From: Dinghuibacter silviterrae
GTDB taxonomy: Bacteria; Bacteroidota; Bacteroidia; Chitinophagales; Chitinophagaceae
Assembly: GCF_004366355.1 (NCBI RefSeq)
Contig: NZ_SODV01000002.1
Location: 1,962,768 to 2,026,767 of the forward strand
Reading direction: 5' to 3'
Length of the DNA stretch: 64,000 nt
Both the position numbers and the translations under genes were made by a program. The first letter of the stretch is position 1, and the number at the start of each line of letters is the position of its first letter. Below are positions 9,718 through 18,350 of the stretch, in pieces. The notes beneath the pieces were generated by a model. The model did not search any database. It was not told where the DNA came from and was given only the letters and a program-made list of their open reading frames with translations.

Positions 9718-11577
9718 ATGAGATTTTTTTGGGCCTTGTTGCTCCTCGGGCTTTTGTCAAAGGATGGTTATGGGCAACACACTTTTACCTTAGGGGATTC
9801 AACCTTCTTACTCGACGGGCGACCCTTCCAGATGATTTCGGGCGAAATGCACTACGCCCGCGTACCCCGGGAGGCCTGGCGCCAGCGGATGCGTATGGCC
9901 AAAGCGATGGGCCTGAACACCATCGGAACCTACGTTTTCTGGAACCTCAACGAACCCGAAAAAGGCCGTTTCGACTTCACCGGCAACAACGACATCGCGG
10001 CCTTTGTCCGCACGGCGCAGGAAGAAGGGCTTTGGGTTATCCTCCGGCCCAGTCCCTACGTCTGCGCCGAGTGGGAATATGGCGGCTACCCCTACTGGTT
10101 GCAAAATATCAAAGGGCTCGTCGTTCGTTCGACCGACACCGCCTACCTGAACGCCTATAAGGCGTATATTACTGCCGTCGGCAAGCAACTGTCGCCCCTG
10201 CTGGTGAACCACGGGGGGAATATCCTGATGGTGCAGATCGAGAACGAGTATGGGTCGTATGGGGCGGATAGCGCCTACCTTGCTCTTAACCGGCGGCTGT
10301 TCGTTCAGGCCGGGTTTGACGGGCTTCTTTATACCTGCGATCCCCCTAAAGACGTGCCTCATGGACACTTGACCGGGTTGTTGCCTGCTGTCAACGGGAC
10401 GGTGGAGCCTTCGGTCGTAAAATCCACGGTAAATAAATACCACGGCGGCAAAGGCCCTTACTATGTCGCCGAATGGTACCCCGCCTGGTTTGACTGGTGG
10501 GGGGAGGTACACCATACCGTCCCTTTTGCTCAGTACACCGGGCAGCTCGATACCCTTCTGTCGGCCGGTATTTCGATCAATATGTACATGTTCCATGGGG
10601 GGACTACCCGCGGGTTTATGAACGGGGCCAACAACTATGATTCGTCCTGGTTCCAGCCGCAGACCAGCAGTTATGACTATGATGCGCCCCTCGACGAGGC
10701 GGGGAATCCGACGGCTAAATATTGGGCTTTCCGGAAGGTGATACAGGCGCATGTGCCGTATGCCTTGCCTTCAGTCCCTGCTGCGCGGCCTGCGATCAAT
10801 GTTCCTTCGATTGCCTTTGACCATTCCGCCTCGGTCTTTGATGGGCTTCCGCGGCCGGTGGTTTCGGATCGGCCGCTTACGTTTGAGGAGTTGCACCAGG
10901 CGTATGGGTATGTCCTTTACCGAACTTCTTTGAAGGGAAACGGGACTGCGCTACTGACGGTGCATGGGTTGAGCGACTTTGCGCTGGTGTTTGTCAATGG
11001 TTCTCGTGTGGGGGTGCTTGACCGGCGGTTGAAGCAGGATAGCATTCCAGTTTCTTTGAACGGGAATGCTCAGATCGACATCCTGGTGGAGAACCTGGGG
11101 CGGGTCAATTTTGGGCCTTATTTGCTTCGGAACAACAAGGGGATCACCGGACAGGTGACATGGGGGGAGCATGTGCTTCGGAACTGGAGTATGTATAGGC
11201 TGCCGTTCTCCACTGCGCCTTTAGTCGCTGCGCCCACGTCTTTGGCCGCCTCACACGCAGCCGCCGCGTTGGGGACACCCGAGGCTGCTGCCTCTTTTAC
11301 GGCACCTGGGGGCGCTCCGGTACTTCGCCACGGAACCTTTATTCTGGAGACCCTTGGTGACACCTACCTCGATATGAGCCGCTGGGGTAAGGGAGTGGTG
11401 TGGGTCAACGGGCACAACCTTGGCCGGCACTGGCGGGTGGGGCCACAGCAGACACTATATGTCCCCGTCGAGTGGCTTAGGAAAGGGAAAAACGAGGTGG
11501 TCGTGCTTGAATTGCTGAAAACGGATCAGGATTCCCTGCAGGGAATTGATCACCCAATATTGGATGTGTTGCAGTAA
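9718..11577 (+). CDS. Beta-galactosidase, glycoside hydrolase family 35
   Basis: Exo-enzyme removing terminal beta-galactose, presumably from oligosaccharides made by the GH5 enzyme. 619 residues with a signal peptide (LLLLGLLSKDGYGQ), so exported. The catalytic TIM barrel shows GEMHYARVPREAW, TYVFWNLNEP, the GH35 acid/base motif QIENEYGSYG (Glu177) and nucleophile Glu252 in VAEWYPAWF. C-terminal beta domains (YVLYRTSLKG ... VNGHNLGRHW) are typical of the family. About residues 500-530 are an Ala-rich stretch (SHAAAALGTPEAAASF) unlike the rest, perhaps an inserted linker. It starts 22 bases after GH5 and is the last gene of the PUL operon. Confidence 0.94.
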   Translation: MRFFWALLLLGLLSKDGYGQHTFTLGDSTFLLDGRPFQMISGEMHYARVPREAWRQRMRMAKAMGLNTIGTYVFWNLNEPEKGRFDFTGNNDIAAFVRTAQEEGLWVILRPSPYVCAEWEYGGYPYWLQNIKGLVVRSTDTAYLNAYKAYITAVGKQLSPLLVNHGGNILMVQIENEYGSYGADSAYLALNRRLFVQAGFDGLLYTCDPPKDVPHGHLTGLLPAVNGTVEPSVVKSTVNKYHGGKGPYYVAEWYPAWFDWWGEVHHTVPFAQYTGQLDTLLSAGISINMYMFHGGTTRGFMNGANNYDSSWFQPQTSSYDYDAPLDEAGNPTAKYWAFRKVIQAHVPYALPSVPAARPAINVPSIAFDHSASVFDGLPRPVVSDRPLTFEELHQAYGYVLYRTSLKGNGTALLTVHGLSDFALVFVNGSRVGVLDRRLKQDSIPVSLNGNAQIDILVENLGRVNFGPYLLRNNKGITGQVTWGEHVLRNWSMYRLPFSTAPLVAAPTSLAASHAAAALGTPEAAASFTAPGGAPVLRHGTFILETLGDTYLDMSRWGKGVVWVNGHNLGRHWRVGPQQTLYVPVEWLRKGKNEVVVLELLKTDQDSLQGIDHPILDVLQ

Positions 11578-11632
11578 ATGACAGTTCCGACTTATGTGTG
11601 TATCCCGAATTGGACGAGGTCCATAATTATTC

Positions 11633-11995
11633 TTATTCACCCTCTTTTTTTTGAAATGGATAGTACGACCACTCCTTATTGCTGTCTGTAAAATAAATAA
11701 CCTCATCGCACCCTTCCATCAAAAATGATATTGTTCCCCTTTTAAATTCAATTAATACTTCTACGGATGTAGATATAACATCGATAACCTCTAAAGAGAT
11801 CAAGTCGCAAATTGCATTCCTGTATTCAAGATCTCCAAAAGAGTGCCCCACTCTATTTAGAGTAACTTTTGGCCATTTATAACAGGAAATAAGATTGCCA
11901 TCAAAATCCAATTGAAGATAGTCTTGCATGAAGATGACGCTACTCAATTGCTCTCCCTTTATTATTTTCAAATGATCAATTACTATGTTTGTCAT
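11633..11995 (-). CDS. Unrecognised small protein, possible second immunity factor of the RHS block
   Basis: I do not recognise this 120-residue soluble protein. It has no signal peptide or membrane helix. It is predicted mostly beta, with alternating hydrophobics, a repeated acidic pattern (LQLDFDGNLIS, VLIEFKRGTISFLME) and a Lys/Glu-rich end. The gene is clearly AT-rich compared with the PUL. It lies 117 bases downstream of, and codirectional with, the SUKH gene, so it sits at the end of the RHS toxin block, where immunity genes are often stacked. An immunity role is inferred from position only. Its 3' end faces the GH35 gene. Confidence 0.6.
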   Translation of the reverse strand: MTNIVIDHLKIIKGEQLSSVIFMQDYLQLDFDGNLISCYKWPKVTLNRVGHSFGDLEYRNAICDLISLEVIDVISTSVEVLIEFKRGTISFLMEGCDEVIYFTDSNKEWSYYPFQKKEGE

Positions 11996-12112
11996 ACTAT
12001 GACTTTGGGGCTATAAAGGTAAGTGCCCCGCAAATGCGGAGTTTTAAAGTGTTCTTCCTGCCCCGGGATTCACAATTTGCCCACTCGAATTCATATAATT
12101 TCTCTTGATCAT

Positions 12113-12718
12113 CTAACTTTTATCTAGGCGCCAGTATGCAGATAAAGGGTTTCTAGCCTGACAAATTTCGGCTTCAATCGTGTAATCTATTTCTAGGTAT
12201 CGATCCGATCCAAACCAATAGGCCCTCTCCTCATAACACACAGTCACGCTTTGAATTAACGTTTCAAGCGAGTCAAATATTGAAATCGAGCCATCAAATT
12301 CATAGTTCGAGGGAGAATAGTAAAAGATCATCCCCTTTTCCTCAGAATTTTGTCCACAATTTATCAAATAGTAGTCACCTCCTCCGCTGCCGAATAATGG
12401 GAACATTTCCTTTTCCCAATAAACATTTTTTTGACTGTATTGCTCATAGTCTTCCATGGCAACTTCAAATGGTGGGAAAACGGCTAGACGAAACAACTCC
12501 AATGCGCCAAGTTTATTACTTTCTAAATAATCGGAGTTTAACCCATTTCTCCAAGAATACAGATCATATACTTCCTCAGGAAGGGCTATTTCAAATTTGG
12601 AAACTTCCGTTTCGATAGCGCTTTTATCAATGCCAGCCTGCAGCTCATTGGCAAGCGGGGAGCCTGATTTTATAAGTTGTTGCAAAAGCTCGTCAAGAAA
12701 CCTTGATATATTACTCAT
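12113..12718 (-). CDS. SMI1/KNR4 (SUKH) family protein, probable toxin immunity protein
   Basis: Predicted cytoplasmic immunity protein for the RHS toxin directly upstream, 201 residues. SUKH hallmarks: an N-terminal helix, then LPEEVYDLYSWRNG (the fold's conserved L-P-x-x-[LVY]-x-x-[FL]-Y-x-x-x-[ND]-G) and FPLFGSGGGDYYLINC, followed by a strand-rich end. SUKH proteins are well known as immunity proteins, often of nuclease toxins, in polymorphic toxin loci. It starts 35 bases after the RHS stop, on the same strand, with similarly low GC. Pairing with the NucA/NucB-like tip is inferred from adjacency. A housekeeping SMI1-like role is the alternative. Confidence 0.85.
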   Translation of the reverse strand: MSNISRFLDELLQQLIKSGSPLANELQAGIDKSAIETEVSKFEIALPEEVYDLYSWRNGLNSDYLESNKLGALELFRLAVFPPFEVAMEDYEQYSQKNVYWEKEMFPLFGSGGGDYYLINCGQNSEEKGMIFYYSPSNYEFDGSISIFDSLETLIQSVTVCYEERAYWFGSDRYLEIDYTIEAEICQARNPLSAYWRLDKS

Positions 12719-12753
12719 AAACTGAATTAATAAATTTATCTACGCAAAAGATT

Positions 12754-15700
12754 TTAAAATGCTTCCAGCAGACCCTGGATACCTTCTGAAAGTTCAGACC
12801 AAACTTCTCCCAGGTTTTCTAGTTCTTCTGGATTGATATTTAACCTCATGCCTAGCTGACCTAATTGGCCCAATTGTATAGATCTATCCCAACCCCCTGA
12901 AACTGAGACAGGCCTTTGAATTACTTTTCCCATACTTCTCCATTTTCCATCGGGATCGAGTATCCAATAAGGATTTGCAAACGGTGCATTATATTGTTTC
13001 TCTGGTATTAAGTAAACAATGAATCGTTCGCCAGCATTCATTAAGCTAAACAGGCCTCGCAGTTGCTCTCTTTGTATATTTTGTTCATCTACTGGTACTA
13101 GTGCCGTTGAGGGCAGTCTCGGATCCGCGTCTCCTAATCCTCCCTCGTAAGATCCGGCGAATGGGTATTCATCAACACTATAACCTGACGGCCTTTTATA
13201 ACCGTCCCATTCCCTAAGAGCTAATCGCCTTTGACGTTCAGTATTACTGGAAAACCCTCTTGTCAATACATTAGAGTATCCTAGACCATTTATTGCATAA
13301 TTTACGTGGCCAAAAATAGAGGGTGTGATACTTTGAAAAACCGGGTACGCACCTTTTATAGTGAAATTGTTGTCGCTCTCTCCACCATACTTCTCCTTTT
13401 CACCTTGTGCCAATGCATCTGAAAAGTTCCCGTCTATCTTTTGACCAAGAGACCCCGCCAATGTTAAGTTTCGATAGAAATCCTGAGCTGCTTCCCCACT
13501 AAGGTAGGTATCCGCCCCATTGGGGTCAATCATTTTGATAGGATTATCTAGGCCATAGGAATATGGGCTAAATAAGTCATACGAAGAAGAATGAGGATCT
13601 TGGGTGTTCCATCTACCTACTTGATTGTCAAAGAATCTTGCGCCATAATCATAACTTTCCAGACCTGATCCATCCGCAAGCTCCTTGTTTTGCTGCTCCT
13701 TACCGTTATACCTATATTTGTTATACTTTCCGAAGGACAGCGCCTGGGAACTGATCCCACTCATTGTCAGTCCAAATGGATAATAATGCTCCTCCTCCGT
13801 CAACGGCCCATGACTCTGCGTCACCTGCAAATTGTCAAAATACACTGTCGTCAACGAGTCGGCATTGCTTACATAAATATACACATATCCGCTCTTCGGC
13901 ACCGTCACCGACCCCGGGGTCATCTGGTTCACCGACCCACTGTTGGCCGTTACCTGCTGGCTGCCACTCCCCTGCGACACAAACCGGAACTGGTCGTCAA
14001 AAAAGATCCAGTTCAGGTAGGCCTTCGGCGCCGTAGGTGTCGTCACCGGCTGACTACCAATAAAGTTGGTTGCATCCGGTTGCAGAAGCGTTGTCGTCGG
14101 TAGCACGATCGCTCCCTCTGCCGCCTGGGCCGCGCTCGCCAGGCTGGTCGATAAGGCCGATACCAGGTTCCCCACCGGTAGCGGCAGGTAGCTCGGACTA
14201 TTGCCCCCCTGGTTATACCAACTGCTCACCCGCATCGTGATCGTGTCCTGGGACATTACCCTCAGCGTTATGCTCGGACCGATCTTGACTGAACTGTTAT
14301 TACCGCCCACTGCCGCTACAAAGGCGTTCGGGTTCGTCGTGTTGTCCGTCGGGTAACTGCTGATCCCGCTGATCGCTGTCCGCGTGACGTCCAAATTGGC
14401 GTAGAATAGGTTTTCAACCGCCGAGTCCCCCGGCTCCATCGTTGCCATCGGGTAGGCGTCCCTTCTGAACTCATCCGTTAGTACCATCCGGGTATCCCCC
14501 AGGTGGTCCTTCAGGAAATAGTCGTATTCCAGGGTGTCCAGCCGCACTTGCCCGCAGGCGTTTGCAAATGTCCGGATCCTTCCCTCTTCATGGTCAATGA
14601 ATTGGAGGATATTGTTCTCATACACTAGGCCTCCTATATAGTCCGTATTGGTGTACTTGTCCTGCTGGCCGTCGGCAGAGTCCGGTAGTTCGTGGCCCCT
14701 TTTTTCCAGCTTGGTGCCCAGGGCATCATAGATGTAGGTGATCGTACCCTTTGACCCTGTTGACGGGTTTACCGCCACCTGGTAGGGTAGGTTCAAATGG
14801 TCGTTGGTGATCCAGTTGATTCCCTTGTTCAGGTCTTCCCATAGGTTGCCATTGGCATCATAACCATAGTCTCCTGTTCCGGGGTGACCGTCATAGAAGT
14901 CGCCCAGGTGATCGTTAGCAGTGACCGAGTCTGTCACCCCTTGTAACTGATTGGCGGGGTTGGTTGATCCATAGTCGTACGTCAGGTTGTCGATCAACTG
15001 GCTAGTATTGACTGTCAGACCCTGCTGGTGCATCCCCAGGATGTTCCCATTGTCGTCATAAGCTGTCCCGTAGCTCCTTCCGTCCCCCAGCCAGCTAGAA
15101 AAATCGATCTTCAGGCTGGCGTTGCTGTTGTTGGGGTCACTCTTACCCCAGGTAGAGCCAAAGAGCTGGTTAAAGTCGGCATACAGGAGCCGATTGGCCC
15201 GGTCATAGGCATAGCCATAAGACCGCTGCTCTCCGTTGCCTTGGCTCCGCCAGCGGATACCGGAGATGTTTCCGTTCAGAGCTGTGGAGTCGTACCCCCA
15301 GTCGTAAGAGAGGTCCATACCCCACCAGGCAGTACCGGTGCCGTTGGCGTAGGGGCGGTTGATCCCCTTTAGCCAGCCTCGGATGTTATAGTCATATGCC
15401 TGGGTCTCCAAAGGGGCGCTTCCTCTCTGACCGATCAACTTGGTCTTGATCTGGCCGAGGCGGGTATAGGTATATTGGGCAATCGTCCGGGTAAAGAGCG
15501 GATTATCGTTGACCGTTTTGACAACATTCGTCAGGCGACCGGTACCGTCATAGTTCATATTGGTCTTGACTCGCATCCAGGCAGATGCCTGAGGGTTGCC
15601 GTGAGCCAGGTAGCTGGAGACGACCTTGCCCGCAAAGTCATACCTGCTGGTCAGGGTATCCCCTCCTCCCTTGTAGTTATCGCTCTGTGTCTGGATCACG

Positions 15701-17391
15701 CGGCCTTTGTCATCATAAAACGATGCCGTCTCCAGCCAGCCGCCCAGGGTTAGATTAGCAGAGTCCTCCAACACCCGGACGCGGGTTCCCGTAGGCAGTC
15801 CCCGGGTCAGCAGGCTCTTGCCCGACGGCACGGCGTCGGCATAGGCGTTGCTCCCATAGTCAAGTTGGTTGTTATGCCCCGTACTATAGGCCTTAGCCGT
15901 GCCCCAGGTATAATCATCATAAAAGTGCTGCGTCAGCGGGATAAAAGTAGACCCCGATGGGATGGGGTTCCCCGTAACCGTCGTCGTGTCGGTAATGGTT
16001 GAAGAGTTGCCGGCTGTGATACTTGCCAAAAAGCTTGCCCCATTTTCGGAGAGGAACCCAGATGTAAAAAGAATGGTTCCCGACGCATGATAGGCGGTAT
16101 CCCCCACCTGTCTTGTGCTCACCGTCAGGTTGGGAACCACGCCAGATACTCCCTTAATACTGTCCGTCCGGGTGCTACTCACAGGATTTACTGTCACACT
16201 GTCCACGTAGTGCTGAAGCTGAGACTGGCTTCCGCTGTAGCTCGTCATCCCCGTCATGATCGGCCGGTTCAAAGCGTCGTATAGCGTCGTCATCCACTCC
16301 CCTTTGGCCGCTTCGTTCCCATCCTGGCTGAACACCAACTGATCACGTTTGTCATACACCATCCATGCCCAAGCTGCGCCGGGAACTTTCTTCCCCAACA
16401 TCCGCTTGCGATAGTCGTATTCATAGCGGAAACAAAGCCCGTCCAACATGGTCAGCGTCAGACTCCAACTGCTGGCCTTGGCCTGGTCTACCGCTTTGGG
16501 AGGAATCACCACCCTGAGCTGGTTCAGGTGGTCATACACATACATTGTCACCAGCCAACCTGTATAAGGATCCGAGACATTGAGCACATCCGCCACTTGA
16601 GCCTTTTTCTCTACCACTTGTCCATCCAGGTCCTTATACTCTATCATCTGGCTCCCCCGTTCATCTGTCGTCACCGTCTTGTACAGCGTCCCGGGGGCAT
16701 AGTTCGCCGATGTAGCTGGAATATTGTTCCCATCTGCAGCTGTCGCAAAGCCGATCGTCCAAAGAGGTACTTTATCGGTGGTATCATTCACAGTATAGAC
16801 TGTGCTAACCCCTACATTACTCCCCGTCCAGCTGTTCCCCGGAGCCGATACCATCAATGGCCGGTCGAGAGGCGAGACCTCAAATTGAGTTTGCCCATAA
16901 AAGACCTGCTCCCCCTTAAAACCTGGTACCTCCGTGGGGTAGGTATTGGTATAAAAGCTATTCTGATCGCTAAAAGGCGCCGTCTTGAACGTCCCATTAT
17001 TTGTCGCCGCTTCGTAAGGCAGAAACTTGTATTGCTCGCGACCGAAGGCATCGTATACCTGCGGTGCCACCAGATCGTTACCGGTCGAAGACATTTGCCA
17101 GGACACTGTCTCGATAGGGCGACCCAAGCCATCCACGTACTGAGTTGTACGATGAACCCCGGAAGTAGCGGTCACCGCCAGCAGGGAGACCTCTGTTGTA
17201 TAGGGCTGTTGGGCTTCCCATGTCCTTACATAGTTGACCAGGGTGTCCCCCGCATAACTGGGACCTGTATATAGGCCAACCGTGGGGGCAGGAACCTGAG
17301 TCAGTGTGCCGGGGTAAATGCTCTGCGGCCGGCTTTGCGCAAGGGCTAGACCGGGCAGCAATGCAAGTATTAAGAAAGGGGACGTTCGCAT
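12754..17391 (-). CDS. DUF6443/RHS-repeat protein with a NucA/NucB-like DNase tip (candidate polymorphic toxin)
   Basis: Large secreted RHS protein, 1545 residues, with a signal peptide (LPGLALAQ, cleavage about residue 18). The N-terminal DUF6443 region carries TTQYVDGLGRPIETVSWQ; many YD/RHS strands follow (YDDKGRVIQTQSDNY, YDANGNLWED), with the conserved DHLGDTRMVLTD near residue 961. An inserted beta-sandwich-like segment follows, then the RHS core end (YYPFGLTMSG, YRYNGKEQQNKEL, YDYGARFFDNQVGRW, SPYSYGLDNPIKMIDPNG at 1274-1292). The remaining 253 residues are a variable tip. It contains ERQRRLALREW...SVDEYPFAGSYEGG (Asp1407, Glu1408, Glu1416), resembling the DE[WY]P...EGG active-site block of NucA/NucB DNases. 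RHS shells usually encapsulate such tips. It is followed by SUKH immunity. DNase activity is inferred from the motif. Confidence 0.88.
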   Translation of the reverse strand: MRTSPFLILALLPGLALAQSRPQSIYPGTLTQVPAPTVGLYTGPSYAGDTLVNYVRTWEAQQPYTTEVSLLAVTATSGVHRTTQYVDGLGRPIETVSWQMSSTGNDLVAPQVYDAFGREQYKFLPYEAATNNGTFKTAPFSDQNSFYTNTYPTEVPGFKGEQVFYGQTQFEVSPLDRPLMVSAPGNSWTGSNVGVSTVYTVNDTTDKVPLWTIGFATAADGNNIPATSANYAPGTLYKTVTTDERGSQMIEYKDLDGQVVEKKAQVADVLNVSDPYTGWLVTMYVYDHLNQLRVVIPPKAVDQAKASSWSLTLTMLDGLCFRYEYDYRKRMLGKKVPGAAWAWMVYDKRDQLVFSQDGNEAAKGEWMTTLYDALNRPIMTGMTSYSGSQSQLQHYVDSVTVNPVSSTRTDSIKGVSGVVPNLTVSTRQVGDTAYHASGTILFTSGFLSENGASFLASITAGNSSTITDTTTVTGNPIPSGSTFIPLTQHFYDDYTWGTAKAYSTGHNNQLDYGSNAYADAVPSGKSLLTRGLPTGTRVRVLEDSANLTLGGWLETASFYDDKGRVIQTQSDNYKGGGDTLTSRYDFAGKVVSSYLAHGNPQASAWMRVKTNMNYDGTGRLTNVVKTVNDNPLFTRTIAQYTYTRLGQIKTKLIGQRGSAPLETQAYDYNIRGWLKGINRPYANGTGTAWWGMDLSYDWGYDSTALNGNISGIRWRSQGNGEQRSYGYAYDRANRLLYADFNQLFGSTWGKSDPNNSNASLKIDFSSWLGDGRSYGTAYDDNGNILGMHQQGLTVNTSQLIDNLTYDYGSTNPANQLQGVTDSVTANDHLGDFYDGHPGTGDYGYDANGNLWEDLNKGINWITNDHLNLPYQVAVNPSTGSKGTITYIYDALGTKLEKRGHELPDSADGQQDKYTNTDYIGGLVYENNILQFIDHEEGRIRTFANACGQVRLDTLEYDYFLKDHLGDTRMVLTDEFRRDAYPMATMEPGDSAVENLFYANLDVTRTAISGISSYPTDNTTNPNAFVAAVGGNNSSVKIGPSITLRVMSQDTITMRVSSWYNQGGNSPSYLPLPVGNLVSALSTSLASAAQAAEGAIVLPTTTLLQPDATNFIGSQPVTTPTAPKAYLNWIFFDDQFRFVSQGSGSQQVTANSGSVNQMTPGSVTVPKSGYVYIYVSNADSLTTVYFDNLQVTQSHGPLTEEEHYYPFGLTMSGISSQALSFGKYNKYRYNGKEQQNKELADGSGLESYDYGARFFDNQVGRWNTQDPHSSSYDLFSPYSYGLDNPIKMIDPNGADTYLSGEAAQDFYRNLTLAGSLGQKIDGNFSDALAQGEKEKYGGESDNNFTIKGAYPVFQSITPSIFGHVNYAINGLGYSNVLTRGFSSNTERQRRLALREWDGYKRPSGYSVDEYPFAGSYEGGLGDADPRLPSTALVPVDEQNIQREQLRGLFSLMNAGERFIVYLIPEKQYNAPFANPYWILDPDGKWRSMGKVIQRPVSVSGGWDRSIQLGQLGQLGMRLNINPEELENLGEVWSELSEGIQGLLEAF

Positions 17392-17399
17392 AAAATGAG

Positions 17400-18350
17400 T
17401 TAAGGTTTGGCTTTCAATCGGTCTATTTCCGCTTGTTGTGCCTTGAGCTGCGCCTGAAGTGCCAGAAGAAGGGCCTGCTGTTGACCGATCAATTCCTCAT
17501 CTTTTGATACACGTTTATCCGCCTCGATGGCATACAGTGTTAGCTCTTCTACCTTTTGCAATAACTGTGTCTGGCTTTCGCCTAGCTTGATACCCTCCGT
17601 TTGCATTGCCTTGGCGGAAGGAATACCTGGAAGATGGTGGTTTTGACTGACATAATCCCGGACTGTTGACAGTGAAGGTAAAACGTAGGATGTGTCAAAC
17701 ACAAAGTCAGCTCCGGTTGTATTTACAGCCACCTGATTCGCCCTTATCGTCCCGGCCACATCCAGTATATAGGATGAATTGACCTGGGATGACTTTCCAA
17801 TAAGCACGTTCCCTTGACTGGTGACCGTCAGGTAAGGAGTTGTCTGATTGTCCGACCAGTCATAGAGCCCAAAATTGGTCTCATTTACACTGTTCTCTCC
17901 AGCACTAAAGGCCCATGTCTTGCCGGAACCATTCCTTATATAAAATTTTGTCGTGTTTGAGCTGACATTTGCACCTCCGGCGGCTACAGACCCGTTTACG
18001 TCCAGTGGATACCCAGGTAAAACGTTACCTATACCAACGTTGCCATTGGAAAGTAATGTCATGATTGGGTTATTTGATGCGCCCTGAAACTGATGGAGCG
18101 TGTTGGCCTGGTAATAAGATGACCCGGTACCTTGGTTGTCTATTAACAAATAGCCCGCCGGTCCTTGAACGAGCAAAGGACCAATCCCCGTTCCAGACGT
18201 GACCGTCAATTGGCGGCTAGGGCTATTGGTACCAATTCCTACAAGACCGGTATTACTGTTGTAAATATTATTGCCATTCGTTGACCATTGTGCAAAAAGA
18301 AATTGATGGACAAGGAGCAGGCAAGCCAATAAAAAGACTTGTTTCATCAT
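17400..18350 (-). CDS. Secreted fibre-like protein with C-terminal coiled coil
   Basis: 316 residues, with a signal peptide (LLVHQFLFAQ). The body is made of short repeated beta-units with VGIGTNSP, VGIGNVLPGYPLDVNG and VLIGKSS signatures, as in phage tail-fibre and Bacteroidota 'fibre' proteins. A conserved C-terminal module follows: FVFDTSYVLPSLSTVRDYV, NHHLPGIPSAKAM, EGIKLGES, then a long coiled coil rich in Gln/Leu (KVEELTLYAIEADKRV ... LKAQQAEIDRLK). This end is common in secreted Bacteroidota proteins and probably trimerises. The gene begins directly after the upstream TAA with no gap (TAAATGATG) and ends 8 bases before the RHS toxin, so it is in the same operon. A role as stalk or assembly partner is inferred. 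Confidence 0.8.
   Translation of the reverse strand: MMKQVFLLACLLLVHQFLFAQWSTNGNNIYNSNTGLVGIGTNSPSRQLTVTSGTGIGPLLVQGPAGYLLIDNQGTGSSYYQANTLHQFQGASNNPIMTLLSNGNVGIGNVLPGYPLDVNGSVAAGGANVSSNTTKFYIRNGSGKTWAFSAGENSVNETNFGLYDWSDNQTTPYLTVTSQGNVLIGKSSQVNSSYILDVAGTIRANQVAVNTTGADFVFDTSYVLPSLSTVRDYVSQNHHLPGIPSAKAMQTEGIKLGESQTQLLQKVEELTLYAIEADKRVSKDEELIGQQQALLLALQAQLKAQQAEIDRLKAKP

Noticed and set aside
12280-12618. Plus-strand frame opposite the SUKH gene, considered as an antitoxin
   Set aside because: No independent coding signal; the SUKH motifs fix the coding strand.
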